From positions 41,066-95,319 of the forward strand of contig VYEX01000034.1 of the NCBI GenBank assembly GCA_009842675.1: 54,254 nucleotides of DNA, read 5' to 3'. Each line of letters starts with the position of its first letter. Position 1 is the first letter of the stretch. A program made the translations under genes and the position numbers. This DNA is from Acidimicrobiia bacterium. GTDB lineage: Bacteria; Actinomycetota; Acidimicrobiia; Acidimicrobiales; Bin134. Below the pieces are notes generated by a model that was given only the letters and a program-made list of their open reading frames with translations, ran no database searches and was not told the origin of the DNA. This document shows, one piece after another, positions 8,461 through 19,057 of this stretch.

Positions 8461-9597
8461 TCAGTAGATGCCGGGAACGATCCGATAGGGAACTCGCTGC
8501 CGGTACTCGGCCCACTTCTCGGGGCCGTACTTGACGGCGCAATGCCGGTCGTCCTGGTTCTGGCGAAGGAGGAACAACGCGATGACGTAGACGAAGTAGA
8601 TCCATGCCCAGAGGTTGCCAAAGTGACCCCAGACCAGGGCGATGGCGAGGCCGAAGCACCATTCGCCCATGTAGTTGAAATGCCGGGCGGCGCCCCAGAA
8701 GCCGCTGCACAGGATCTTGCGGTCGCCAGCCTCGATGACCTGTGGCGCGAACACCCCGAGAAACGTGCGGTCGGGCCAGCGCTTGAACGTGTATTTCTGC
8801 AAGCTGGCGCCGCGGGTGATAACCCATCCAAGGGCGTACAGCGCAGGGGCACCGATCAGCCACACCACGCGCCAGCCGCCTGAGAGCCCCGGGTCGGGAT
8901 GGGCCGCCAGCCCCCACATCGGAATGATGAACACCCAGCCGTAGACGAAGAGCCCGCCCCAGAACAGCTTGAAGCCAAGCCGCTCGTGAATGATGTCGTA
9001 CGTGTAGAGCATCGTCCGTTCGAAGATGAAGTAATCCAAGACGTAGAAAGTGACGAATGCTGCGAACGCGAAAACGCCCGGATTGAGATCTGCAATGTTG
9101 TCGTGGTGCCACACTGCGCCGGACCACGCGTTGAGCGACAGCATGGTTCCGCCGACCACGTAGAAGTACATCTTGAGGTCGAGGCGGCCGTTGAAGAACT
9201 GCATTTCGGGGACCCGCCCGAACCACCAGGCAAGCAAACGGTTCTTGACCTCGCCTTCGGGCTGAGTGAACACCGCTATCGAGGTCAAGACGAAGGCGAG
9301 CACCGTTCCGCCGGCCACGGCGTACAGCGATGACCGGTAGAACCAGTCGCGCGGCATGCCGGTGAGCTCGAACCACCACAGAAGCTGGGCCACCGCAAAC
9401 ACCAGCAGGCCGTTGAGGCGATAGCTGCGGGGCTGACCCGTGGCCGCGTCGACCACGTAGCCGGTTACGCGCTTGCCGGGCAGGATCATCTGGAGCACGA
9501 CGAAGGCGGCCATCACGAACAGCGGTGTGAGGAATCCCAGCACCGCCTCGCCCGCAGTCAACTCAGTCAGGTGCCCGACCCCGAGCCACTCGAACAT
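8461..9597 (-). CDS. ERG4/ERG24-family sterol reductase-like membrane protein (copy 2)
   Basis: A polytopic membrane protein of 378 residues related to eukaryotic delta-14, delta-7 and delta-24(28) sterol reductases, which use NADPH to reduce sterol double bonds. The evidence is the family's signatures: NRLLAWWFGR followed by FDLKMYF-type residues, LCSGFWGAARHFNYMGE near residue 305, and the C-terminus WAEYRQRVPYRIVPGIY. Several hydrophobic segments are present. GAGGAGG lies before the ATG at 9597. It lies 39 bases downstream of a paralogue, so the two are co-transcribed. No other sterol genes are in view, and the substrate is unknown. Confidence 0.85.
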   Translation of the reverse strand: MFEWLGVGHLTELTAGEAVLGFLTPLFVMAAFVVLQMILPGKRVTGYVVDAATGQPRSYRLNGLLVFAVAQLLWWFELTGMPRDWFYRSSLYAVAGGTVLAFVLTSIAVFTQPEGEVKNRLLAWWFGRVPEMQFFNGRLDLKMYFYVVGGTMLSLNAWSGAVWHHDNIADLNPGVFAFAAFVTFYVLDYFIFERTMLYTYDIIHERLGFKLFWGGLFVYGWVFIIPMWGLAAHPDPGLSGGWRVVWLIGAPALYALGWVITRGASLQKYTFKRWPDRTFLGVFAPQVIEAGDRKILCSGFWGAARHFNYMGEWCFGLAIALVWGHFGNLWAWIYFVYVIALFLLRQNQDDRHCAVKYGPEKWAEYRQRVPYRIVPGIY

Positions 9598-9636
9598 CGT
9601 TGGCCTCCTCTCCGGTACCGCTTCAGCCGGTCGGCG

Positions 9637-10764
9637 CTAGAAGATGCCGGGGATGATCCGGTACGGAACTCGAGCCTGGTATTCGGCCCATTTCTCTTCG
9701 CCGTACTTCTCGGCGCAGACCTTGTCATCCTCGAACTGACGAGGAACGAAGAACGCAACGATGAACACCACGTACGTCCAAGCCCACAGATTGGAGAAGA
9801 GCCCAAAGGTCAGCGCCACGGCAATCCCGTACAGGCCTTCGCCGAGATAGCCGAAGTGCCGTGCTTTCCCCCAGAACCCGCTGCACAGAATCTTGCGGTC
9901 GCCGGCCTGGATGTACTCCGGCTCGATGATGCCGAGGAACTTGCGTTCGGGCCAGCGCTTGAACGTGTACTTCTGCATGTTGGAGCCGCGGGAGATCGTC
10001 CAGCCCGCCAAGAACAGTGCTGCACTGCCGATCAGCCAGAAATACATCCAACCGCCTGAGATGCCTGGGTCGGCGAGTGGCGCCAAGCCCCACAGCGGCA
10101 GCACGAACATCCAGCCCCACACGAACGGCCCGCCCCAGACGAGCTTGAATCCGACGTTCTCGTGGATGAGGTCGTAGGTGTAGAGCTGCACCCGTTCCCA
10201 GACGAAGTAGTCGAAGATGTAGAAGCAGTTGATGGCTGCGTAGAGGAACAAGCCGGGGTTGGCATCGGCAACGTTGTCGTTGTGCCATGCGGCTGCGGAC
10301 CATGCATTGAGCGACAGCATCGTGCCGCCCACGATGTAGAAGTACATCTTCAGGTCGAAGCGGTTGTTGAAGAATTGCATCTCTTGCGCACGTCCGAACC
10401 ACCAGGCCAGCAAGCGGTTCTTCTGTGCGCCTTCGGGCTGGGAGAACACCACGATGGTGTTCGCGATGATTGCAATCACCACGCCGCCCGCTATCGCATA
10501 CATGGTCGACCGGTAGAACCAGTCGCGTGGCAGCGCGAATGCCCACACGATGTGCGCAAGCACGAACACCGCCAATCCGTTGAGTCGGTATTTGCGGGGC
10601 TCGCCGGTCTCGCGGTCGGTGGCGTAGCCGGGCACGCGCCGCGCGGGCAGGATCATGTGCGCCACGAAGACCGCGGCGCAGACGAACAGCGGTGTGAGGA
10701 ATCCCAGCACCACCTCGCCGCCGGACAATTTGAACAGATGGTCGATGCCAAGCCAGTCGATCAT
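9637..10764 (-). CDS. ERG4/ERG24-family sterol reductase-like membrane protein (copy 1)
   Basis: A 375-residue paralogue of the gene immediately downstream, with the same signatures: NRLLAWWFGRAQEMQFF, LCSGFWGKARHFGYLGE and WAEYQARVPYRIIPGIF. The real start is the ATG at 10764, preceded by AGGAAGGG; the open frame continues upstream but that part is antisense to the UDG gene and has no family similarity. First gene of the minus-strand block. It is divergent from the UDG gene across about 150 bases. It could reduce a sterol, a hopanoid or another isoprenoid. Confidence 0.85.
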   Translation of the reverse strand: MIDWLGIDHLFKLSGGEVVLGFLTPLFVCAAVFVAHMILPARRVPGYATDRETGEPRKYRLNGLAVFVLAHIVWAFALPRDWFYRSTMYAIAGGVVIAIIANTIVVFSQPEGAQKNRLLAWWFGRAQEMQFFNNRFDLKMYFYIVGGTMLSLNAWSAAAWHNDNVADANPGLFLYAAINCFYIFDYFVWERVQLYTYDLIHENVGFKLVWGGPFVWGWMFVLPLWGLAPLADPGISGGWMYFWLIGSAALFLAGWTISRGSNMQKYTFKRWPERKFLGIIEPEYIQAGDRKILCSGFWGKARHFGYLGEGLYGIAVALTFGLFSNLWAWTYVVFIVAFFVPRQFEDDKVCAEKYGEEKWAEYQARVPYRIIPGIF

Positions 10765-10905
10765 GACCTGCGCCCTTCCTCGCTCTTGCCTGCGCAGAAT
10801 ACCAGTATTGCCGTCAGCGGCTTGGGACCGAGGCGCTCCGGCGGCGCAGCGCCCGCCCAAGTCCATAACTTGCAACTCCCCTATCGAATCTGCTGGTGGG
10901 GGGCG

Positions 10906-10911
10906 TATTCT
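10906..10911 (+). promoter_or_regulatory. -10 box (TATTCT) for a leaderless UDG transcript
   Basis: TATTCT lies six bases before the GTG at 10918, and no Shine-Dalgarno sequence separates them. A transcript starting seven bases after the box would begin at the start codon. I see no convincing -35 box. Confidence 0.5.
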
Positions 10912-10917
10912 TGGCCT

Positions 10918-11481
10918 GTGACGTTGACGTTGGCCGAGGTTGCCGCTGAGGCGGCCGACTGCACCAAGTGCAGGCTGGCCCAGGGCCGGACGCAGGTGGT
11001 GTTCGGTATGGGCAACCCCAGCGCCGACCTCATGTTCGTAGGCGAAGGACCCGGCGCCGAGGAAGACAAGCAGGGCCTTCCCTTTGTGGGCCGCTCGGGC
11101 AAGCTGCTCGACCGACTTATGGCTGAGGAAATCGGGCTGAACCGCGACAGTTGCTACATCGCCAACGTCGTCAAGTGCCGTCCTCCCGGCAATCGAGATC
11201 CCAAACCTGACGAGATCGCCGCCTGTCGCCCGTGGCTGGAGCAGCAAGTCGAACTCATCGCTCCAAAGGTGGTGGTCACCCTGGGTAATTTCTCTTCCAA
11301 GCTGCTGCTGGACACCAAAACCGGGATCACCAAGCTGCGAGGCCAGAGCTACCCGATGCCCAACGCCGACGCAGTGATTATCCCCACCTACCACCCAGCG
11401 GCGGTGTTGCGGGGCGGAGGTCTCCAAGAGGCCCAGATGCGCTCTGATTTGGTCCGAGCCCGCATGGCGATGTCGAGATGA
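10918..11481 (+). CDS. Family 4 uracil-DNA glycosylase
   Basis: A repair enzyme that removes uracil from DNA. The 187-residue protein has the four iron-sulfur cysteines of family 4 at residues 15 and 18 (CTKC), 87 and 103, the catalytic motif GEGPGAEED, the block [11 protein letters not shown] and the C-terminal motif [10 protein letters not shown] chose the GTG at 10918 because it gives the family's usual N-terminus and fits a leaderless start. The longer open frame upstream is antisense to the sterol-reductase-like gene. It sits just before the t6A genes. Confidence 0.92.
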   Translation: MTLTLAEVAAEAADCTKCRLAQGRTQVVFGMGNPSADLMFVGEGPGAEEDKQGLPFVGRSGKLLDRLMAEEIGLNRDSCYIANVVKCRPPGNRDPKPDEIAACRPWLEQQVELIAPKVVVTLGNFSSKLLLDTKTGITKLRGQSYPMPNADAVIIPTYHPAAVLRGGGLQEAQMRSDLVRARMAMSR

Positions 11482-11536
11482 ACTCCGCCCTTTGGTCCAT
11501 ACCAGCCCTTTGGTCCAAACCCGCCCGGACGCCACC

Positions 11537-12040
11537 ATGATCCGAGTCCGCACCCGCTCCCCAGAAGAAACGAAGAATCTGGCTGCTGCTATGGCCGAAC
11601 TGGCCCAACCCGGCGACCTGCTACTGCTGGTGGGCGACCTGGGTGCTGGAAAGACCACCTTCACCCAGGGGTTCGCCGCCGCCTTGGGCATCAGCGAGCC
11701 GGTCACCAGCCCCACCTTCACCCTGGCCCGGGAATACCACGGAAGGTTGCTCCTCCATCACCTCGACGTCTTCCGCCTCGACCAGATCGCCGAAGTGCTC
11801 GACTTGGGCCTGCCCGAACTGCTGGACAGCGACGGGGTCATCCTTATCGAGTGGGGTGACGCCATCCGCCAGGCCCTGCCCAATGACTATCTCGAGGTCG
11901 CGCTGACTTTCATCGAGGGCCAGCCCAGCCCGCCCGACGAGCGGATCGTGGTCTTGACCCCGGTGGGACCCAGATGGCAAGCCCGAGCCGACGACTTTGC
12001 GGCCGCCACCGGGCAATGGCGGGAGGGTCCGCCGTGTTGA
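11537..12040 (+). CDS. tsaE: tRNA threonylcarbamoyladenosine biosynthesis ATPase TsaE
   Basis: The P-loop ATPase of the t6A machinery, which works with TsaB and TsaD on tRNAs reading ANN codons. It has Walker A GDLGAGKTTFTQG, SPTFTL, the DVFRL segment and VILIEWGD. The ATG at 11537 gives 167 residues and the standard start MIRVRTRSPEET; an upstream TTG would add 15 atypical residues. It overlaps tsaB by 7 bases. Start of the tsaE-tsaB-rimI-tsaD run, an order shared with mycobacteria. Confidence 0.93.
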   Translation: MIRVRTRSPEETKNLAAAMAELAQPGDLLLLVGDLGAGKTTFTQGFAAALGISEPVTSPTFTLAREYHGRLLLHHLDVFRLDQIAEVLDLGLPELLDSDGVILIEWGDAIRQALPNDYLEVALTFIEGQPSPPDERIVVLTPVGPRWQARADDFAAATGQWREGPPC

Positions 12041-12723
12041 TCTTGGGCATCGAATCGGCCACCCAGCAGGTGGGATGCGCCCTTGGCGGGCACGAAGGGG
12101 TACTGGCTTCGGCCCATAGCGCTCGGGGCCGCCGCCACGCCGAGACCATCGCCCCGCAAGTCCAGTTCGTCACCCACCAAGCTCGGGTCGAACTGCGAGA
12201 TGTGGGCTGCGTGGCCGTGGACCTAGGTCCGGGCCTGTACACCGGCCTGCGAGTGGGCATATCCAGCGCCATGGCCATGGCCTACGCCCTAGGGGTGCCG
12301 ATGATCGGCGTATCCAGCCTCGATTTGCTGGCCTTCGCCGTGCGCCATACCAACCGGGTGATAGTGGCTGCCATCGACGCTCGGCGCAGTGAGTTGTTCT
12401 ACGCCTTCTACCGCCAAGTGCCCGGCGGGGTTCAACGGGTGTCAGATGCCCAAGTGGGCACACCCGACGATCTGGCCCACCAGTTGCTGGCTACCAGCGA
12501 AGAGGTGCTGTTGGTGGGCGACGGCGCCCGCCGATATGCGGAGGTGTTCGACCGGCTTCAGAAGACCGAGATCGCCGAGCAGGATCTGGCCCACCCCTCG
12601 GCCGCCTCACTGGTTCAGCTGGCCCACGCCCGGGCGCTGCGAGAAGAATTTGTCAAGCCGTGGGAGCTGAAGCCGATATACCTTCGAGTTCCCGACGCCG
12701 ACATCAACTGGAGCACCCGATGA
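12034..12723 (+). CDS. tsaB: tRNA threonylcarbamoyladenosine biosynthesis protein TsaB
   Basis: An ASKHA-fold scaffold that pairs with TsaD in t6A synthesis. Visible blocks are LILGIESATQQVGCAL, GPGLYTGLRVGISSAMAMAYA and DARRSELFYAFY. GGAGGG stands before the GTG at 12034, which gives 229 residues beginning at the ILGIESA strand; the longer frame lies inside tsaE. It overlaps rimI by ATGA. Confidence 0.92.
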   Translation: MLILGIESATQQVGCALGGHEGVLASAHSARGRRHAETIAPQVQFVTHQARVELRDVGCVAVDLGPGLYTGLRVGISSAMAMAYALGVPMIGVSSLDLLAFAVRHTNRVIVAAIDARRSELFYAFYRQVPGGVQRVSDAQVGTPDDLAHQLLATSEEVLLVGDGARRYAEVFDRLQKTEIAEQDLAHPSAASLVQLAHARALREEFVKPWELKPIYLRVPDADINWSTR

Positions 12724-13214
12724 TCGAGCCCATGAAACGAGCTCACCTCAGAGAGGTCATGGCCATCGACGCCCAGTGCTACCCCATCCCTTGGTCGAGG
12801 GAAGTCTACGAATCGGAATTGGCCCGCACTGACGATCGGCTCTACCTCATTGCTCATCCCGATCGAGTGGCCGGCCATGCCGGGGTGGCCTTCGAGGAAA
12901 ACGAAGCCCACATCACTACCGTGACGGTGGCCCCCGATTACCGAGGCCAGGGCATCGGCGCCCGACTTTTCTTGGCCCTCGCCTTGGCTGCCCGCCGCCA
13001 CAACACCAGCCTGGCCCTGGAAGTGGCTGCCGACAACCCCTCTGCCCAGTCTCTGTACCGGCGCTTCGGCCTGGCCCCGGTGGGCATTCAGCGGGGGTAC
13101 TACGCCAATATGGGCCTGTCTCCCGACGCGGTGGTTATGCGAGCCGACAACATCCACCAGCCCGACTATGCCGATCGACTGGTCCAGATCGCGGTAGAAC
13201 TGGACCGCGCATGA
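12720..13214 (+). CDS. rimI: Ribosomal-protein-alanine N-acetyltransferase RimI-like
   Basis: A GNAT acetyltransferase of 164 residues. The acetyl-CoA motif is VAPDYRGQGIGARLF, followed by LEVAADNPSAQSLYRRFGL and GIQRGYY. The ATG at 12720 overlaps the tsaB stop, and the stop overlaps the tsaD start. RimI proteins usually acetylate the N-terminus of ribosomal protein S18 and are often found between tsaB and tsaD; the target is inferred from that context. Confidence 0.9.
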   Translation: MIEPMKRAHLREVMAIDAQCYPIPWSREVYESELARTDDRLYLIAHPDRVAGHAGVAFEENEAHITTVTVAPDYRGQGIGARLFLALALAARRHNTSLALEVAADNPSAQSLYRRFGLAPVGIQRGYYANMGLSPDAVVMRADNIHQPDYADRLVQIAVELDRA

Positions 13215-14260
13215 CTGCTCTGGATTCCCTTCAAGAGGCTCCCGCCATTGTCTTGGGCATCGAGACCTCCTGTGACGAGACTGCCGCCGCCGTGGTCTCC
13301 GGCCCCTCCGACGTTCTGTCGTCGGTGATCAGCAGCCAGGTAGACCTGCACGCTCGCTACGGCGGGGTGGTTCCCGAGATCGCCAGCCGGGCCCATGTGG
13401 AGCTGCTCACCCCGGTGGTCGCTCAAGCCGTCATCGAGGCCGGCCTCGGCGATCACGAGATAGAAGCCGTCGCCGCCACCGCCGGCCCCGGCCTGATCGG
13501 CTCACTCCTCGTGGGGGTCAGCGCCGCAAAGTCCTTGGCCTTGGTCTGGGGCGTCCCGTTTGTGGCGGTGAACCATCTGGAGGCTCATCTGTACTCCTCG
13601 TTCCTCGAGGAGCCCGACCTAGATCTGCCCGTTGTGGTGCTGCTGGTGTCGGGCGGCCATACCTTGCTGGTTCTGATGGAGGCATTCGGCCGCTACCGGC
13701 TCATCGGCCAGACCCTGGACGACGCTGCCGGAGAAGCATTCGACAAGGTGGCCCGCTTCATGGATCTGGGCTATCCCGGCGGCCCGGTTATCGACCGATT
13801 GGCCATGGAGGGAGACCCAGAGGCCGTGGCCTTCCCCCGCCCCATGTACGACGACGGCTACGACTTCTCCTTCAGCGGCCTAAAGACCGCAGTGGTCAAC
13901 CACGTGCGAAACCACCCCGATTTGGTGGTGGCCGACATTGCCGCTTCGTTCCAGGAGGCGGTGGTGGACGTACTGGTGCACAAGGCCCGCAAGGCCGCCG
14001 AGGAGTACGGGGCCAAGGGCCTGTGTCTGGCCGGCGGGGTGGCGGCCAACTCCTCCCTGCGGGAGCGCCTGCTGGATGCCTGCGTGGCCGCCGGTATCAG
14101 CGGGTTCTTGCCCAGCCGTTCCATGTGCACCGACAACGCCGCCATGGTGGCCGCCGCCGGATGGCAAAGGCTTCAGCTAGACGGCCCCTCTCCACTGGAC
14201 ACCGGCGCCGACCCCAACCTCCCCCTCCCCTTCCTGTTGTCGGGGGAACCGGCAGTTTGA
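13211..14260 (+). CDS. tsaD: tRNA N6-adenosine threonylcarbamoyltransferase TsaD
   Basis: The catalytic subunit that transfers threonylcarbamoyl to A37 of tRNA. It starts with GIETSCDETAAAVV, has the metal-binding pair HLEAHLYSS (residues about 120-124), SGGHTLL, DDAAGEAFDKVAR and the C-terminal CTDNAAMVAAAG. The 349-residue length is usual. The ATGA overlap couples it to rimI. The groE operon follows after 120 bases. Confidence 0.95.
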   Translation: MTALDSLQEAPAIVLGIETSCDETAAAVVSGPSDVLSSVISSQVDLHARYGGVVPEIASRAHVELLTPVVAQAVIEAGLGDHEIEAVAATAGPGLIGSLLVGVSAAKSLALVWGVPFVAVNHLEAHLYSSFLEEPDLDLPVVVLLVSGGHTLLVLMEAFGRYRLIGQTLDDAAGEAFDKVARFMDLGYPGGPVIDRLAMEGDPEAVAFPRPMYDDGYDFSFSGLKTAVVNHVRNHPDLVVADIAASFQEAVVDVLVHKARKAAEEYGAKGLCLAGGVAANSSLRERLLDACVAAGISGFLPSRSMCTDNAAMVAAAGWQRLQLDGPSPLDTGADPNLPLPFLLSGEPAV

Positions 14261-14293
14261 ATCCCTTCCCCTTCATCGAACCGACGATCTGAG

Positions 14294-14323
14294 TTGGCCT
14301 CAGGGCGGCTGAAGCCCTACTCT
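14294..14323 (+). promoter_or_regulatory. Candidate groE promoter
   Basis: TTGGCC at 14294-14299 and TACTCT at 14318-14323 are separated by 18 bases. The predicted start falls inside the CIRCE element, the usual arrangement for HrcA repression. Confidence 0.55.
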
Positions 14324-14349
14324 TAGCACTCGCCTATTGAGAGTGCTAA
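14323..14349. promoter_or_regulatory. CIRCE operator (HrcA binding site)
   Basis: TTAGCACTC at 14323-14331, a nine-base spacer, and GAGTGCTAA at 14341-14349 match the CIRCE consensus exactly. HrcA binds this site and represses groES-groEL until heat shock. It lies 33 bases before groES. Confidence 0.96.
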
Positions 14350-14381
14350 AGCTCAAGTCAACCAACCATTTGGAGGCCAAG

Positions 14382-16324
<1,943 letters not shown>

Positions 16325-16374
16325 CCATCCGGCTGCATCAACAACCCAAGCATCACTTCCGGCTCCACCAGCAG

Positions 16375-16396
16375 GTTGCCGCGGCCTGTCGGCAAC
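16375..16396. repeat. Inverted repeat abutting the decarboxylase start
   Basis: GTTGCCG at 16375-16381 and CGGCAAC at 16390-16396 form a perfect 7-bp stem with an 8-base loop that ends one base before the ATG at 16398. It could end groEL transcripts or mask the start of the next gene. There is no T-run. Confidence 0.5.
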
Positions 16397-16397
16397 A

Positions 16398-17801
16398 ATG
16401 GCTGCCATGGTTGAGCGACCGAACCACATGACCCCGGAGGAGTTCCGGCAGCGGGGTTACCAGGCGGTTGACTGGGTGGCCGACTACATGGTGCGACTCG
16501 GCGAATTCCCGGTCAAGTCTCCGGTGGAGCCGGGCGACATCCGGGCCATGCTGCCCGCCGAGGCGCCTGAGCAAGGCGAGGACTTCGCCGACGTGCTGGC
16601 CGATCTCGATCGGGTGATCGTGCCGGGGATCACCCACTGGCAGGCCCCGGGCTTTTTTGCCTACTTTCCGGCTAACGCCAGCGGACCGTCTGCGCTGGCC
16701 GACCTAGTGTCGTCGGGCCTCGGCGCTCAAGGCATGTTGTGGGATACCGGCCCTGCGGTCACCGAACTGGAGCAACACATCCTCGACTGGCTGGCCGTTG
16801 AGATGGACCTGCCCGAGAAGTTCCGGGGTAATGGCGTTATCCAAGACAGCGCATCAAGCAGCACGCTGTGCGCAATCCTCGCCGCCCGGCATCGGGCCGG
16901 TGGCATCGAAGCCCTCCCCAATCTGGTGGCCTACAGCTCCGAGCAAGCCCACTCCTCGGTGGCCAAAGGACTGCGGGTAGCTGGTGTTCCCGATGGACGG
17001 ATCCGATCAATTGCCACCACACCGAGCTATGCCATGCGGGCCGACCAACTGGCCTACGAGATCGTCAACGACCAGAAGAACGGTTTGACCCCGTTCTTCG
17101 TAGCCGCCACCGTGGGCACGACCTCCACCACCGCCATCGATCCGGTGACCGAGGTGGGCTGGGTGGCCAACAACTTTGACTCCTGGCTGCACGTAGACGC
17201 CGCCTTCGCCGGCGCTGCTGCACTCTGCCCTGAGATGCGGTTCCTCAATGCGGGATTGGAAACCGCCGACAGCTATGTGTTCAACCCCCACAAATGGCTG
17301 CTCACCAACTTCGACTGCTCGGCGTTCTATGTGGCCGATCGGTCCAGCCTCAACGAGGCGCTGTCCATCACCCCGGAGTATTTGCGCAATCCGGCCAGCG
17401 AATCAGGGGCAGTGGTGGACTACCGCGACTGGCAAGTGCCTCTGGGGCGGCGGTTCCGAGCTCTGAAACTCTGGTTCGTGCTTCGCCACTACGGACTGGA
17501 AGGCCTGCGGGCTCACATTCGCCGCCATATCGCCTGGGCTGCCGAGCTAACCGAGTGGGTGGAGGCCGACGACCGGTACGAGTTGGCTGCCCCCACCGTG
17601 GTCAGCCTGGTGTGCTTTTGCCACACAGACGGCAACAAGGCCACGAGCCGGGTATTGGAGGCAGTGAACCAATCCGGCCGGGCCTACCTCACCCCCACCA
17701 CCATCGACGGCCAGCTCATCTTGCGGGTGGCCATCGGGAGCCCCCAAACTGAGCGCCACCACATCGAGGAACTCTGGAATCTCATTCAATCGGCCGCTTG
17801 A
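16398..17801 (+). CDS. PLP-dependent aromatic-L-amino-acid decarboxylase-like protein
   Basis: A group II PLP decarboxylase of 467 residues. Family blocks in order are EEFRQRGYQAVDWVADYM, THWQAPGFFAYFPANAS, LGAQGMLWDTGPAVTELE, SSEQAHSSVAKG, HVDAAFAGAAALCPE and the PLP lysine in NPHKWLLTNFDCSAFYV. These match aromatic amino acid (Tyr, Trp, DOPA) decarboxylases, but the actual substrate cannot be read. The start may be the ATG at 16398 or that at 16407; neither has a clear Shine-Dalgarno sequence. It stands alone between groEL and guaB3. Confidence 0.88.
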   Translation: MAAMVERPNHMTPEEFRQRGYQAVDWVADYMVRLGEFPVKSPVEPGDIRAMLPAEAPEQGEDFADVLADLDRVIVPGITHWQAPGFFAYFPANASGPSALADLVSSGLGAQGMLWDTGPAVTELEQHILDWLAVEMDLPEKFRGNGVIQDSASSSTLCAILAARHRAGGIEALPNLVAYSSEQAHSSVAKGLRVAGVPDGRIRSIATTPSYAMRADQLAYEIVNDQKNGLTPFFVAATVGTTSTTAIDPVTEVGWVANNFDSWLHVDAAFAGAAALCPEMRFLNAGLETADSYVFNPHKWLLTNFDCSAFYVADRSSLNEALSITPEYLRNPASESGAVVDYRDWQVPLGRRFRALKLWFVLRHYGLEGLRAHIRRHIAWAAELTEWVEADDRYELAAPTVVSLVCFCHTDGNKATSRVLEAVNQSGRAYLTPTTIDGQLILRVAIGSPQTERHHIEELWNLIQSAA

Positions 17802-17856
17802 TTTCTCCTCTGTGCTGAACGGGGTGTAAATCCCCCTGTAGGCGGTTTCAAAGCTT

Positions 17857-17862
17857 TAGAAT
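17857..17862 (+). promoter_or_regulatory. Candidate -10 box upstream of guaB3
   Basis: TAGAAT lies about 30 bases before the guaB3 ATG, in a short AT-richer gap that also holds an AAGGGG ribosome site. The -35 region is weak. Confidence 0.4.
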
Positions 17863-17893
17863 CCGTAGTTTCCAACACAAAAGGGGCGTCGCG

Positions 17894-19057
17894 ATGGCCG
17901 AGGTGGAGATCGGGCTGGGCAAGACCGGACGGCGGGCGTACGGATTCGACGACATCGCCATCGTCCCCACCCGCCGGACCCGCGACCCCGAGGATGTAAG
18001 CATCGCCTGGGAGATCGACGCCTACCGCTTCGACTTGCCCCTCATGGCCGCGGCCATGGACGGTGTGGTCAGCCCCGAGACTGCCATTGCCATCGGTCAA
18101 CTCGGCGGCGTAGGGGTGCTCAACTTGGAAGGGCTGTGGACCCGCTTTGACGATCCCGACCCGATTCTCGACGAGATCGCCGCCCAGCCTCCTGAGAAGG
18201 CCACGCTGCGGATGCAGGAACTGTACGCCGAGCCCATCAAACCCGAGCTGATCGGCGAGCGTATCCGCCAAATCAAGGACGCCGGGGTGATCTCCTGTGC
18301 CTCGGTCACTCCCCAGCGCACCGAGCAGCTCGCCCCACACCTGCTGGCCGCTGAGCTCGACCTCATGGTCATCCAGGGGACGGTGGTCACCGCCGAGCAC
18401 AAGTCCAAAAACCATGAACCGCTGAACCTCAAGCAATTCGTGCGTCGCTTGGAGATCCCAGTGATCGTGGGGGGCTGCGCCAGCTACGACGCCGCCCTGC
18501 ACCTGATGCGCACTGGGGCCGCCGGCATCCTGGTGGGCGTAGGACCAGGCCAGGCCTGTACCACTCGGGGCGTGCTGGGCATCGGCGTCCCCCAGGCCAC
18601 CGCCATCGCCGACGCCCGGGCTGCCCGGATGCGCCACCTCGACGAAACTGGGGTCTACGTGCACATCATCGCCGACGGGGGCATGTCCACTGGCGGTGAC
18701 ATCGCCAAGGCAATCGTGTGCGGTGCCGACGCGGTGATGATCGGCTCCCCGCTGGCCGCCGCCCATGAGGCTCCCGGCCGGGGCTACCACTGGGGCATGG
18801 CCACCTTCCATCCCACCCTGCCCCGAGGCGCACGGGTGCAGACCAGCCCGCGAGGCACCCTGGAGGAGATATTGGTCGGCCCGGCCCGGGAGAACGACGG
18901 CCGCCTCAACCTGTTCGGCGGTCTGCGCACCTCCATGGCCACCTGCGGCTACGAGTCGCTCAAGGAGTTCCAGAAGGCCGACATCATGATCGCCCCCTCC
19001 CTGCAAACCGAGGGCAAATCCCTCCAGCGGGCCCAGGGCATCGGAATGGGCCATTGA
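17894..19057 (+). CDS. guaB3: GuaB3-type IMP dehydrogenase/GMP reductase family protein
   Basis: A TIM-barrel protein of the IMPDH/GMPR superfamily without the CBS pair, 387 residues, as in actinobacterial GuaB3. The catalytic loop [13 protein letters not shown] keeps the active Cys, and the phosphate site [26 protein letters not shown] is intact. AAGGGG lies upstream of the ATG. It overlaps guaA by TTGA, so it works in guanine nucleotide metabolism, but whether it oxidises IMP is not settled by sequence. The true IMPDH gene, guaB, is not in the window. Confidence 0.9.
   Translation: MAEVEIGLGKTGRRAYGFDDIAIVPTRRTRDPEDVSIAWEIDAYRFDLPLMAAAMDGVVSPETAIAIGQLGGVGVLNLEGLWTRFDDPDPILDEIAAQPPEKATLRMQELYAEPIKPELIGERIRQIKDAGVISCASVTPQRTEQLAPHLLAAELDLMVIQGTVVTAEHKSKNHEPLNLKQFVRRLEIPVIVGGCASYDAALHLMRTGAAGILVGVGPGQACTTRGVLGIGVPQATAIADARAARMRHLDETGVYVHIIADGGMSTGGDIAKAIVCGADAVMIGSPLAAAHEAPGRGYHWGMATFHPTLPRGARVQTSPRGTLEEILVGPARENDGRLNLFGGLRTSMATCGYESLKEFQKADIMIAPSLQTEGKSLQRAQGIGMGH

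Noticed and set aside
10765..11721. Long minus-strand extension of the first sterol-reductase-like frame
   Set aside because: It is antisense to the UDG and tsaE genes, shows no family similarity, and the ATG at 10764 has a good ribosome site.
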